A stretch of 64,000 bases of DNA from assembly GCA_949152475.1 (NCBI GenBank), contig OX424564.1, positions 40,298,165 through 40,362,164 on the forward strand, given 5' to 3'. Numbering within the stretch: the first letter of the stretch is position 1; every line of letters starts with the position of its first letter. Positions 42,706 through 55,094 of this stretch are shown in pieces. The position numbers and the translations under genes were made by a program. The notes below the pieces were generated by a model. It made no database searches, had not been told where the DNA came from, and worked only from the letters and a program-made list of their open reading frames with translations. Origin of the DNA: Terebella lapidaria. Its lineage: Eukaryota; Annelida; Polychaeta; Terebellida; Terebellidae.

Positions 42706-44506
42706 CTAGCATATATCAGTCTCTTGAATGTGTTCTGGCATGGTAATGTACTGGTGAGGTTTGGCCAAGTGTTTCTTCAAGTGTCCACTCTGGGTGAAAC
42801 ATTCTCCGCACTCCTGGCACTGGTATGGTTTCTCTCCTGTGTGAGTTAGCATGTGGCGCTTTAAGTGGCTATTTGTGTTGAAGCACTTGCCACAAGCTGA
42901 GCAACAAAACGGCTTCTCACCGGTGTGGGTTCGCTTGTGCGCTTTGAATTGGGTCGTGTGCAGGTATGTCTTTCCGCAGACATCACAGGTATGCTTAGGT
43001 TCACCACTGTGCAACCTCTCATGCTGCCTCAGGTATGCTTTAAGAGCAAAGGCCACGCCACAAACGGGACAGGTAAATGGTTTCTCCCCGGTGTGCGTTT
43101 GTTGGTGCATCTTGAGTTCAAACTTCACGTTGTATCGTTTACCGCAAATGTCGCATCCAAACTCGCGTTCTCCATCATGTCTTTTGATGTGAGTCAGCAG
43201 CGTAATTTTCTGCGCGAACGCTTTGCCACAGTGTGGACAGACGTGAGGTCTTTCTCCATTGTGTGTTCGATAGTGGATGTCGCAAGCAGATTTCGTTTGG
43301 AATGCCTTACTGCAGACGGAACACACAAAGTTCCTCTCACCTGTGTGTATGAGCATGTGCGCCTTCAGTATGGTCATCTTTGAAAAACTTTTGCCGCATG
43401 TCGGACAACTGTGGTTCTTTTCTCTCTCGGATTTCGTGTGTTTGTTGATGTGTGATCGGAAGTGTTTGCGGTCGGTGAAGACTTCACCACAACTTTCACA
43501 GCAGTAGGACTTTTCTTTACCACGAGCAGATTCTCTTCTTGGAGATTTTGGAGATTCGTCTTTGATGAGCTGCATATCTGCTTTAGTTCGTCTCTTTCTT
43601 TTTCTGGGATTGTCATCTCTCTAGTGAATTTGTGAGTGTCGGATAAGGGTCGACAGGAATGGGAAGGTTTTGTCACACGTTTGACATATGTGCTCTTTCG
43701 TTGTCCCGTCAGAATTATTCACCTCTCCATTCTTGACTATGCTTCCTTCAGACACCAAGGATTTCTCAAGCGTTTCGTCTTTGATGGTCATTTGAAGAGC
43801 TTCATCAAGCTCATCACATGCAGCTTCTTTGTTCATCGCAGCTTTTGGATCCAATCCATTTGCATCCAACGCTGTTTCTTTGGATTCAACCCTCTCATTG
43901 ATCTTGGCATTGCTCGTGTCAATGTCAGGCAGTAAGGCTGTCTGAGATGCTTCATCTTTAATGGTCCCCGAGGAACTTCATCAGCAACAGTTTCTTCCAT
44001 TATCACAGTTGTTGTATCCAATCTACTTGCCTCCCATGTTGTTGCACCTTCGTCAATGTTACTTTCATTTCCCAACGGTGGGTTCTCATTTCCAAAACTG
44101 TTTAGATCAGTCTGAAGCCCGTCAAAAATCACACGCGAACCATCATTACTGATTCAAAAGTTACATTCTCTCCGATTTCTTGTACTGTGGCCAGTTCAGA
44201 TGTATTCAAGTCGTCAGAGATATATGAGCCTGGCAAAACAAACTTGTAAGTAGTCCCTTGCCCCTCAATGTCAGCGTCTACGGACAAGTTCTCGTGATGC
44301 AAAGAAGACGAAGCTGTGTTGTGATCTTCAGCTGCTTCTGAGGTATTATGCAAAGTTTGAGAGAAATTTGATGAAATATGCTCGAGCAGTTTTGAAGGAT
44401 TTCCATGGTTCCCATCGAATTGAGCACAGTCCTCGTCCAACCTCATCACAGAATCTACTTCACACCTCCAGATGTTGGAAAGTTCACGCTTAAACACGCT
44501 GCCCAT
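42706..44506 (-). pseudogene. C2H2 zinc-finger gene (10 fingers) with two frameshifts and a stop
   Basis: On the minus strand, ATG 44506 opens an acidic N-terminal region (125 codons). The frame then breaks near 44145, continues in a second frame (…VIFDGLQTDLNSF), breaks again near 43970, and continues in a third frame to a first finger (CQTCDKTF…HSQIH, 43625-43690). A TAG at 43621-43623 lies in that frame. The frame then resumes with a basic patch (NPRKRKRRTK) and nine tandem fingers with TGEKP-type linkers (43503-42760), ending at 42706. All nine fingers keep Cys2His2. It would be a nuclear DNA-binding regulator. The lesions mean a pseudogene, assembly errors, or very short unrecognised introns; no exact orthologue recognised. 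Confidence 0.8.
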
Positions 44507-44519
44507 TGATGAACCTTAA

Positions 44520-45108
44520 AATATCGGTTCAACATTAATGTACAGATATATCAACACTATTTATTCACTATCTATTCATTATATTTTGTTGAAATGTACT
44601 ATTTGTTGCCACAAAAAAACCTCTAAAATGAACACTTTTGCTAATCTTACTTTAACATTCAAAGAGGAATAGTATGTTATAAAAAAAATTCAAATAATTT
44701 TAAATGACATCAATCCTTAACTTTTGGGTAAAAATTGACCCCAAATCAGATTCCATGCGGGGACGTTATGATGTCACATGGGTCAGGTGACCCAAAACTG
44801 GCATTTTTTGGAGAGTGGGGGAAAAAAAACACAAAACCGTTCAGGCATTCATGTTGAAATGCCTTAAAATAGTAAAAAGATTTGCAACATGTAGCACGGT
44901 CAAACGGATAGCTATCCTCTGGAGACGGACTCAGTGGCGAAACAGATATAAATGTATAGATAATCCAAACTGTACAATATCGGCAGTTTGGGTTATCACC
45001 TTATCAGTGACGTCATATTACTGTTTACACCACAATAATCTGAAGGGCTTTGGCTCAATTTCCAAAAAGTTAAGCATTAATGTCATTCGAATTTCTTAAT
45101 CATCTCCT
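44520..45108. other. Upstream flank of the zinc-finger locus
   Basis: AT-rich; no promoter motif that I can defend. A minus-strand acceptor-like TATTTTAAG just before ATG 44506 means an upstream non-coding exon is possible. Confidence 0.4.
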
Positions 45109-45109
45109 C

Positions 45110-46912
45110 TTTTTAGGTTACCGGACCTTTGGTCCGATAAACTATTGGCATGGCGTTGCGTCCGTCGTCCGTCCGTCCGTCCGTCCGGCATTAACATTTT
45201 TATCTTTAAAGTTAACGATCGAATCTTTTTGAAATTTTGCGCAAAAATGCCCAAAAATATTTTGAGAAGGAGGTATTTTTTTGTTTTTCGCTTTTTTTTC
45301 AAAATGGCGGCCGTTTTTGTCGAAAATGGCTCAATTTTGGACTTTGACGGCCATTTTCTTAAAAACTGTCTGATCAGTTCTGAGTTTTTGGTTTCAAAAG
45401 ATTCCCCTCATATACCTCTGTGATATGTATAAGTTTGGTTGCCCTAAATTCGCCGGTCTCCGTGTGGCGGCCATTTTGAATTTTTGGCGGGTCAGCGAAA
45501 AAAAAATTTTTCGCCCCAAATCGCATTACTATCCATTTTGGGCCATTTCTAGGCAAAAAAAAATTTTCACCATTTGAAACAAATTTTGGACTTGGAAAAT
45601 TTTCGGCACTTTTTTCCTTCATAATGGGAACTGTCCGGTATGTACTCATAGAACGCTTGAAGATAGAGCTTAGAAATTGTCACTTTCAAATGGGAAGTCA
45701 TATATGTCGACTTGTGTGGTGACCTTGAATTTGACCTTGGATGACCTTGAAAGGTCAAAACAGCCATTTTTGGGTCGAAAAATGCTCAAATTCGCATCTG
45801 GTCTGTATTTTCTCAAAAACTCTCTGATCAGTTTTGAGATTTTTGTTTAAAAAGATTCCTCTTATATACCTCTGTGACGTGTATAAGTTTTGTTGCCCTT
45901 GAATCGCCGATCTCCGTGTGGCGGCCATTTGGAATTTTTGACGAGTCGGGGAAAAAAAAATGTTTCGTCCCAAATCGCATTACTATCCATTTCGGGCCAT
46001 TTCTAGGCCAAAAAAAATTTTCACCCTTTGAAAAAAGTTTTGGATTTGGAAAATTTTCGGCACTTTTTTCCTCCATAATGGGAGCTGTCCGGACTGTACT
46101 CATAGAACGCTTGAAGATAGAGCTTAGAAATTGGCACTTTCAAATGGGAAGTCATGTATGGCGACTTGTGTGGTGACCTTGAATTTGACCTTCGATGACC
46201 TTGAAAGGTCAAAACAGCCATTCTGGGGTCAAAAATGCCCAGATTTGCCTCTATAGATGAAATGCTTGCAGATAGAGCTCATGTTTGCATTATGAACATA
46301 TAGGAAGACATATATGGCACAACTAATGATGACCTTGAACTTGACGTCAGATGACCTTGAGTGCCAAATGTCTGACTTGGAATGTGTAAATTGACCTGAG
46401 CGGCCTAAACGATTCCACCCAGATATATCTTAGTATTATGAACATATATAGATGTAATGGTGACATCGAAGTTCACACGGATGACCTTGATTGGTAAATC
46501 TCAAGGTCATATGTTTACACTGCGAACCCTGATTGGTAAATCTCAAGGTCTGTTACCTGCCAATGCTGCCATGGCTAAACCAAAATTGTCCGGTAAAATT
46601 TTTTTTCGCCGACCCGCCAAAAATTCAAAATGGCCGCCACACGGAAACCGGTGAATTCAGGGCAACCAAACTTATACATATCACAGAGGTATATGAGGGG
46701 AATCTTTTGAAACCAAAAACTCAAAACTGATCAGACAGTTTTTAAGAAAATGGCCGTCAAAGTCCAAAATTGAGCGTTTTTCGACCAAAAAAGGCCGCCA
46801 TTTTGAAAAAAATGCGAAAATCAAAAAACAAAAAAATACCTCCTTCTCGGACGGACAGACGGACGGACGGCTAGACGGACGCAACGCAACGGCAATAGGT
46901 TATCGGACCATA
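45110..46912. mobile_element. Head-to-head Helitron-like elements with hairpin ends
   Basis: Left end: TAGGTTACCGGACC/TTT/GGTCCGATAAAC (45115-45142), then GTCC tetranucleotides. Right end: the mirrored ACGG tract and GGTTATCGGACC (46850-46907). Inside are two ~451-bp direct repeats (CTCCGTGTGGCGGCC at about 45459 and 45911), then an inverted partial copy (46590-46850). Confidence 0.65.
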
Positions 46913-48835
46913 GGCCAAGGGCCGACGATAGGTTACCGGACAATGTTTAATATTTTAGATGTTAGCCAGGTCACTGGTTAAATTCAAGGTGAAGAGAATA
47001 TTCAGCATCTATAATATTAAGCATATATCATGTCCACAGTTGATTGCTAAGCTGTAAATTCAATAATCAGAGAGATATTAGCAATTTTGTGTTGTGGCCT
47101 TGAAAATGAAGGCAAAGGTCAAATTCAAGGTCATCAAAATATTCAGTGTATATCATGTTCTATATGTCCACAAGGAGCAAGATAAGAGCCAGTTCGTCCT
47201 TGGACCTTGGAAATGAGGTCGGAGGTCAAATTCAAGGTCACGAGAATATTCAGCATATATCATTTCCTATATGTCCACAATTGATTCCTAAGCTGCAAAA
47301 TCGATAATGAGGAGATATTAACCATTTCGTCCTGTGACCTTGAAAATGAGGTCAAAGGTCAAATTCAAGGTCATGACAATAGTTTGCATATTTCATTTCC
47401 TATATGTTCATACCTGATTCCTAAGCTGTGAAGCCGATAACAAGCAAGATATTAGCCATTTTGTCCTATAACCTTGAAAATGGGGTCAAAGGTCAAATTT
47501 AAGGTCATCAGAATATTCAGCATATATCATTTCCTATATGTCCACAATTGATTTCTAAGCTGTAGAGTCGATAATAAGCGAGATATAAGCCATTTTGTCC
47601 TATAACCTTGAAAATGGGGTCAAAGGTCAAATTCAAGGTCATCAAAATATTCAGCATATATCATTTCCTATATGTTCACTATGGATTCCTAGGCTGTAAA
47701 GCCCAAAATGAGCAAGCTATTAGCCATTTTGTCATGTGACATTGCAAATTAGGTCAAAGGAATGTTTCATTTCCTATATGCTCACAATTGATTCCTGACC
47801 TGTAAAGTCGATAATAAGCGAGATATTAGCCATTTTGTTCTTTGACCTTTAAAATGAGGTCAAAGGTCAAATCCAAGGTCAGCACTTTATTCGGACTATA
47901 TCATTCCCTATATGTCCACAATTGCTTCCTAAGCTGTATATTCGATAATGAGCGAGATATTAGCCATTTTGTGCTCTGACCTTGAGAATGAGGTCAAAGG
48001 TAATATTCAAGGTCATTGAAATATTCGGCATACATCATTTCCTGTATGTTCACAATTTATTCCTAAGTTGCAAAGTAAATAATAAACGAGATATTAGCCA
48101 TTTTGTGCTCTGACCTTGAAAATGAGGTCAAAGGTAAAATTCAAGGTCATCAAAATATTCAGCATATATCATTTTTTATATGTTCACTATGGATTCCTAG
48201 GCTGTAAAGTCGAAAATGAGCAAGCTATCAGCCATTTTGTCATGTGACCTTGCAAATTAGGTCAAAGGAATGTATAATTTCCTATATGTTCACAATTGAT
48301 TCCTGAGCTATAAAGTCGATAATGAGCGAGATATTAGCCATTTTGTTCTTTGACCTTGAAATGAGGTCAAAGGTCAAATCCAAGGTCAGCACAATATTCG
48401 GACTATATCATTTCCTATATGTCCACAATTGATTCCTAAGCCGTAAATTCGATAATGAGCGAGATATCAGCTATTTTGTTGTCTGACCTTGAAAATGAGG
48501 TCAAAGGTAAAATTCAAGGTCATTGAAATATTCGGCATACATCATTTCCTATATGTTCACAATTTCTTGTATGTTCCTATATGTTCACAAGTTTTAAAGT
48601 AAATAATTAACGAGATATTAGCCATTTTGTGCTCTGATCTTGAAAATGAGGTTAGGTCAAATTCATGGTAATCGAAATATTTGGATATATCATTTCCTAT
48701 ATGTTCGTAATTGTTGCCTAAGCTGTAAGGTCGAAAATAAGCGAGATATTAGCCATTTTGTGCTCTGACCTTGAAAATGAGGTCAAAGGTCAAATTTAAG
48801 GTCATGAAAATATTCAGCATAAATCATTGTATTCC
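46913..48835 (-). repeat. ~134-bp satellite array (family A), about 13 units
   Basis: Starts at CCAAGGGCCGACGATAGG with AGGTTACCGGACA, as at 12037 and 13512, and runs to about 48835. Nearly every unit carries the TGACCTTGA / AGGTCAAAGGTCA cluster. Confidence 0.9.
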
Positions 48836-48896
48836 CCGAACAGAGTTCGGCGGATACCCTGGATTTGCGATCGTCGTCCCCATTCGCAGAGATTTT

Positions 48897-49232
48897 CTTG
48901 TGAACGCGCTACAGGCCGCAATTCTCACCCGATCACCATTATTTTTTGCAGGCACATATATAATGGTAAGATCCCGACACCAATCGATTTTGGTTGCCAT
49001 GGCAACTGAATTGGTCGTTTGGGGACACATTTTGCATTGTAAACAGCCTGTTTGAGACACATGGCTTGTGAACGCGCTACAGGCCGCAATTCTCACCCGA
49101 TCACCATTATTTTTTGCAGGCACATATATAATGGTAAGATCCCGACACTAATCGATTTTGGTTGCCATGGCAACTGAATTGGTCGTTTGGGGACACATTT
49201 TGCATTGTAAACAGCCTGTTTGAGACACATGG
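48897..49232. repeat. 168-bp tandem duplication with palindromic X-box-like sites
   Basis: Two near-identical 168-bp units (48897-49064 and 49065-49232) plus a short third start. Each contains the palindrome GTTGCCATGGCAAC (48993-49006 and 49161-49174), a match to the RFX X-box consensus. Confidence 0.9.
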
Positions 49233-49401
49233 GTTGTGAACGCTCTACAGATGGCAGTTTTCGACGAATCTTAATAATATTTGGAAGTGTTGTTGGAAAG
49301 GGCTGTCACACTAAACCAATCGGTTTTCAGGATGATCATATAAATATTAATATGTTAAAGTCATAGTAGCAAGGTACCATTATATGGTTTTTTTCCTGTT
49401 C

Positions 49402-49510
49402 CACCCCCTGTTCGCGGCACAGCGGTAAGTAAATTTTTGACGTTATCGGTTCTAAATTCTTGACGTGATGCGCAATATTCTTGACGTTATGTGCGAAATT
49501 CTTGACGATA
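49402..49510 (+). repeat. Left TIR of the 2.1-kb transposon
   Basis: Contains four spaced TTGACG motifs; near-perfect inverse of 51373-51483. Confidence 0.9.
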
Positions 49511-51372
49511 TACTTTTGTGTAGCCACAGAAAGGACAATTGAGTACGTTTAATAATGAAATAAACCTGATATGGAACAATTAATATCGTGATAGTTATGC
49601 GCACAGTACACAGATACTGTATATATCTTGATATGTAGTCCAACTGTGGATTCAAGCACCATTGTAAGTAATATACAATGGGCGTTCGATGGTTACCTCT
49701 AAATATTGTTCTCCAGCTCTTGAAAAGGCGCAAAAACCGGTCAATAAGTATATGTAATGACTATTTGATTCATCAGTAGTTTGTACAATGATGTTACATA
49801 CGGAAAAAGTGGTTATTAATAGGGAAACCTACGCATCCCCAATTTTGCACGGTGTTAAATTATTGACGTTATGATTACACAAGTTAATCATTCTTGACGT
49901 TATATGTCAATATCACAGAGAAGTTGACGATATTGGTTTTTATTGATTTAAAGAAAAAACATGTTTATAAAAGAAAGAAAAATGTAATAATAGTATTAAA
50001 TGTATTATTGATAAGTATTTAATATATGTTGACGTTTAACCTGTTATAAGGCGTCATTGTGCTACATAACAACCGTGTGCTCATTCCATGGCCTGGAAAT
50101 CTATTATGTACGCAACAGAAATGTTTTTCCCAGCGTGGAGAAAGTCCTTTAGGGTATATGTGATTGACCGATGGTCGTTGACATCACCCTATATGTATTT
50201 CTTTTTGTTTTCCGACTTCTCTGACGACTCTTTTAGATTCAACATAGGCCTACATTGGTGTAGAATTCTCGACATTGCAATAAAAGCCGAGACATTCCGG
50301 TGATCTCATCCAATATACTGCTAATATTAATGTCTTGAATTTGGTGACAATTTAAGTGCTGTTTTAAATTAGTTTGCGGCTGATATGCGACAATTTCTTT
50401 ATGCATTCTCCTGCCAGTTATTTATTTCTGACCTCTCCAAGTATAATCAATTTGCGTTATATAACTACGTCAACAAAGTTACCACTAGAAATGTGTTGTA
50501 TTGCAGCGATGGACAGTGACAAATTGGTTTTGAGCATGAATTTAGTAGGATGTTTTTTTTAAAAAAACAGACTTGCCGACGGCTATGAAAGCTCAGGGCC
50601 AAAAACCAGTACTGGCGGTCAGGCAAAGATATGGCACGTCTAAGTAGACTTTGGGGAAGATAATTTGATTGAGAGTGTTCACAATTTGCCGTGTCATTTA
50701 CTTTGATGCGACTGATCGTATGACGATCTACATGAACTGTATAGATATTGGTGTGGCGCTTTCGTTTGGGAATAAACTGTGTAACCACGTTTTATTTTTT
50801 ATATGACATCTTAAAATGTGTCAGGATGTTTATTTCTTGCATTTTGTAATACGTCATAAGTATTTCCAATTTTGTTTTTACATATTTAGCATCGTATTTT
50901 ATCTGCAAGAGCAAACCACTCTTTTATTCAATTTTACTACTTAATTAAATTGCAATCATGCGTCAAAAATAACGACAAAAATTTCTAACATGGCTTTCGA
51001 TAACGTCAAGCATGACGAACTAACGTCAATAATACCGAACTTATCATTGTTGGTGGAAAACGACTGACAGGTATGTTTAATTTAACATCTGGGCTTTGAA
51101 CCTTTCAATGCTTAATCATAAATGAGCTGCCAATATGCTAAAGCTCATTTCCAGTACATAGCGGATTCATTGCATGGAAATAAAATGCATTTAGTACATT
51201 CGGATAAGTGCAAGGCACGATCTTCAACTTTTTTTAAATCTCAGAGCGTGATTGGGATGCCATAATGCTTCGTCTAAGTCATAAATCGAATACATAGTCA
51301 CCCTGTTACTAATTACCTGAACACAATTAAATAATTTAAGCTGAGATCGCGGTAGAACAAAACATAAACAAA

Positions 51373-51483
51373 GATATCGTCAAGAATTTCGCACATAACG
51401 TCAAGAATATTGCGCATCACGTCAAGAATTTAGAACCGATAACGTCAAAAATTTACTTACCGCTGTGCCGCGAACAGGGGGTG
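51373..51483 (-). repeat. Right TIR of the 2.1-kb transposon
   Basis: Inverse of 49402-49510. Confidence 0.9.
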
Positions 51484-51489
51484 CTGTTC

Positions 51490-52200
51490 ATATAAAGACA
51501 TTGTGGACATTTGGTGATAAAAAAGGTGTTCACGTTATTTGGTAACTAATAACAGCGACATGTAATGGAGTATATTGCCTATATTCAGCCTTCGCCTTCT
51601 CCAGCCGATGAAAGAAATGGCTTCGGCAAGTTCCGTAATCGTGACGTCAGTTGAGGCAGAATGTGCTTTGATGGCTCGCCGAAAACGTAAAATACGTAAT
51701 TTGGTGGCCAGCTCAATGACGGAAACTCACTTCAAAATACATGCGATTCAACAGAAAACACGCAAAAACCAGCAAATACTGGACATCTTGCAGTTCAACA
51801 AACCTCCGTTCTGGGTGAATAAATAGTACTGATTCTAAATATCAAGACAAGAAATGACGCATTTCTGCCATGTCACCCCTTCACTTGAATTGTCATACAT
51901 ACATCAGGGGAATGAATATGCGACATGCAGTTTATCTTGCTGGCTACATGTACTTTCAGGTCTGCCTCAACTGACGTCACCAACCACGTGACCCACACTA
52001 AACTCAGGATCAAAATCTTCGGCAATTTACGGAAGGAGTGCCTATTTGGTTTGATATCTCGAAACCCATTGATTGTATTTGTAAAATTCGTTCGAATTTA
52101 TTGAAAACTATTCATAATAGACTAAATGAAAAGCACTTTTATCGGCATGCTACTAGGTCTTTAACAGTCTAACTTATAACAGAAATGTGAACTATTTATT
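51490..52200. other. Unique sequence with a distant 20-bp inverted repeat
   Basis: GTGACGTCAGTTGAGGCAGA near 51641 and its exact reverse complement near 51960; both arms contain a CRE-like TGACGTCA. An 83-codon frame (51575-51826) has no recognised homology. Confidence 0.5.
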
Positions 52201-52299
52201 TTGATGTGTATGATCATTCCAATAGCCTGTACTATGGAAGGTAATGGCACTGGTTTCTTGTTCAGAATGGAGAACTGATGTTTTCGATGAAAACAGGAC

Positions 52300-53290
52300 A
52301 ATATTACTGAATAAGTTAATGTTAATTTTACTAGTTGTCTAATACTGACCACAATAAAAAATAGTTAAGATGAGAAACTTTTATTAATAAGCTCAACAAG
52401 GTGGAGGTTTTGTCCAGTACAGATTTCATGGGTATAACCGAATAAGTTAACATGATTTTTACTAGTTAAGTCTATTATTGACCACAATAAAAATAGTTAA
52501 GACAAGAAATATTTATTATTGACCCAACCAGGTAAAGGTTTTGTCCAGTAGAGATTTTATGGCTGTAACCAAATAAGTTAACTTTATTTTTGCTAGTTAA
52601 ATCTACTATCGACCACAATAAAAATAGTTAAGATGAGAAACATTTATTATTGGACTCAACAAGGCAAAGGTTTTGTCCAGTAGAGATTTATGGCTGTAAC
52701 CAAATAAGTTAACATTATTTTTGCTAGTTAAAAGTCTATTATTGACCACAATAAAAAAATAGTCAAGATGAAACATTTATTATTGAGCTCAACAATGTAA
52801 AGGTTTTGTCCAGTACAGATTTCATGGGTATAACCGAATAAGTTAACATTATTTTTACTAGTTGAGTCTATTATTGACCACAATAAAAATAGCTAAAACA
52901 AGAAATATTTATTATTGGGCTCAACAAGGTAAAGGTTCTGTCCAGTAGAGATTTTATGGCTGTAACCAATAAATAAACATTATTTTTGCTGGTTAAGTCT
53001 ACTATTGACCTCAATAAAAATAGTAGATGAGAAACATCTATTATTGAGCTCAACAGGGTACAGGTTTTGTCCAGTAGCGATTTCTGGGTGTAACCAAATA
53101 AGTTATCATTATTTTTACTCATTAAAAATTATTTACCACAATAAAAACAGTTAGACAGGAAATGTTTATTTTAGGCCTAATAAGGTAAAGGTACTGTCCA
53201 GTAGAGATAAAAATAGCTGTGACCAAATAAGTTAACATTCTTTTTTTGCTAGTAAAGTCTGTTATTGACCACAACAAAAATAATAAAGAC
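52300..53290 (-). repeat. ~130-bp satellite array (family B), about 7 units
   Basis: Repeating CATTTATTATTGRRCTCAAC, GGTTTTGTCCAGTAGAGATT and GTTAACATTATTTTTACTAG at ~130-bp spacing. Confidence 0.9.
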
Positions 53291-53299
53291 GAGGAACTT

Positions 53300-53960
53300 T
53301 TAATATTGAGCTTGAGTTTGGCACATATGATGAAAACATTGATCTGGCTCCAATTTTGTCATCTTGAAATGCAGTTTTGGTCAACTTTTACTTTGAAATT
53401 TCAACTTGAAACTATGTTTGGGACATATTATGAGTTAAAATATAACTTATGGGAAAAAATTAGATCGGGCTCCAATTTTGTCATCTTGAAATGCAGTTTT
53501 GTTCGACTTTCACTTTGAATTCCAACTTGAAACCATGTTTGGTACATATTATAATTTGTAATATAACTTGTGCGAAAAGTTCGGTCTGGCTCCAATTTCG
53601 TCATCTTGAAATGCAGTTTTGGTCAACTTTTACTTTGATTTTCAACTTGAAACCATGTTTGGCACATATCATGAGCTAAAATATAAGTTATGGTGAAAAG
53701 TTCGATCTGGCTCTAATTTTGTCATCTTGAAATGCAGTTTTGGTCAACTTTTACATTGAATTTCAACTTAAAACCAAGTTCGGCACATATTATGAGTTAA
53801 AATATAACTCATGCCGAAAAGTTCGATCTGGCTCCAATTTTGTCATTTTTAAATGCAGTTTTGGTCAACTTTTACTTGGAATTTCAACTTTGAACCAAGT
53901 TTGTCAAATATTCTGAGTTGAAATATAATTAAGTGAAAAGATTGACCTGGCTGTAATTTC
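53300..53960 (+). repeat. ~121-bp satellite array (family C), about 5 units
   Basis: Repeats of TTGTCATCTTGAAATGCAGT near 53357, 53479, 53600 and 53720 with TTCGATCTGGCTCCAATTTT. Not coding. Confidence 0.9.
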
Positions 53961-54199
53961 ATTATTTATAAAACATGTCGAAATGGAAATTCATATGCAG
54001 TGATTTCAGTGGTGATCTTGGATTCGACCTTCAAGAAAATTGAAAGATCAATGCAGCAATTTGGTGGAAAAAAAGCAGTTGTGGTTTTCTCTGGTAATCT
54101 TTTTTAGCCCTTGCTGTACAGTAATATATTTGGGGCAACAGGGATGATAGGGCTACAGGGGATACACCAAAGTGGTCGCAGGCGACCGGAAGCGTCTAG

Positions 54200-54415
54200 A
54201 GTCCACAATTGATTCCTTAGCTGTAACGTCGCTAATAATCGAGATATTAGCCATTTTGTGCTGTGACCTTGAAAATTAGGTCGAAGGTCAAATTCAAGGT
54301 CACGAGAATGATTGAAATATATAATTTTCTATATGCGCACAATTGATTCCTAATGTCTAATCTCAATATTGAGTGAGATATTAGGAGAAATTTTTCATCC
54401 ATTATAAAGCATAAT
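54200..54415 (-). repeat. Family A satellite fragment
   Basis: One and a half units (GTCCACAATTGATTCCTTAG … AGGTCGAAGGTCAAATTC) directly after the CTAG end of the Helitron-like element, suggesting it inserted into an older family A element. Confidence 0.8.
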
Positions 54416-55090
54416 TCTATTGTAATGTAATATTTATTACCGTGAAAATTAATTGCTCACAATCCTGGCTTGTTATTCACCTCTGTTCATGTCACAAATT
54501 TGAACTCTATGAAGATATTTGATATGAACTTATGAAGATACAAAACATTCTGGATTAGGCCATTTATAATTTTGTACACCGACATGTACAAACACACAAA
54601 ACATGTTACAGGTATTTGCATCCATAAACATGATGATCTGAAACCATGAAATGAATTTGATGTCGTATGTACAATGGAGTTATGCAATGAACTAGACTCT
54701 GATTTTTCTAACTCGATTACACTTTTTTTTGTCAATATTTTTACGATGCTAGAAGTATCTTATCATAACTTGGCATACTTCATCTGGAACAATAGTAAAT
54801 CGACAATTTACTATTATAATTATTTATAAATTTAGCTCTGTCATTGAATTTTGGGATCTGCACACAATTTTGTACATTTGCTCGTTTTTGTCGCAGTGCA
54901 ATCTTTCCAAAATCAACATGTTTGTGTAGAATATATCCCAAATGTGTCTTCTGGTCCAAAATAACAACTATACCTCGAGTCCTAATGGATATAAACAGGA
55001 CAAAATCCTTGAACATGCTCACATTCTCGAGATCCCGTTTTGGATCAAAATATAACATTGGGGTAGACTGCCAACATCTTAAGTTAACAT
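54416..55090. other. Anonymous sequence between repeats and SINE
   Basis: No recognisable gene; opposed open frames of about 100 codons (54780-55161) lack family features, and their end overlaps the SINE. Confidence 0.45.
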
Positions 55091-55094
55091 TCAT

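Larger units (their letters stand above)
49402..51483. mobile_element. 2.1-kb non-autonomous DNA transposon with ~110-bp TIRs
   Basis: 49402-49510 and 51373-51483 are inverted copies starting CACCCCCTGTTCGCGG. Flanking CTGTTC at 49396-49401 and 51484-51489 gives a 6-bp target duplication. TIRs and interior carry many TTGACGTTA-type motifs, a possible transposase-binding site. No transposase frame. Superfamily unassigned. Confidence 0.85.
52205..54199 (+). mobile_element. Helitron-like element (family B + C satellites)
   Basis: From GATCATTCCAATAGCC (52210) through family B units (52300-53290) and family C units (53300-53960), then the shared GATTTCAGTGGTGATCTTGG block, to a 3' end with hairpin GGTCGC/AG/GCGACC followed by GGAAGCGTCTAG (54196-54199 = CTAG). 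The same layout occurs inverted at 61.1-64.0 kb. Confidence 0.65.
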
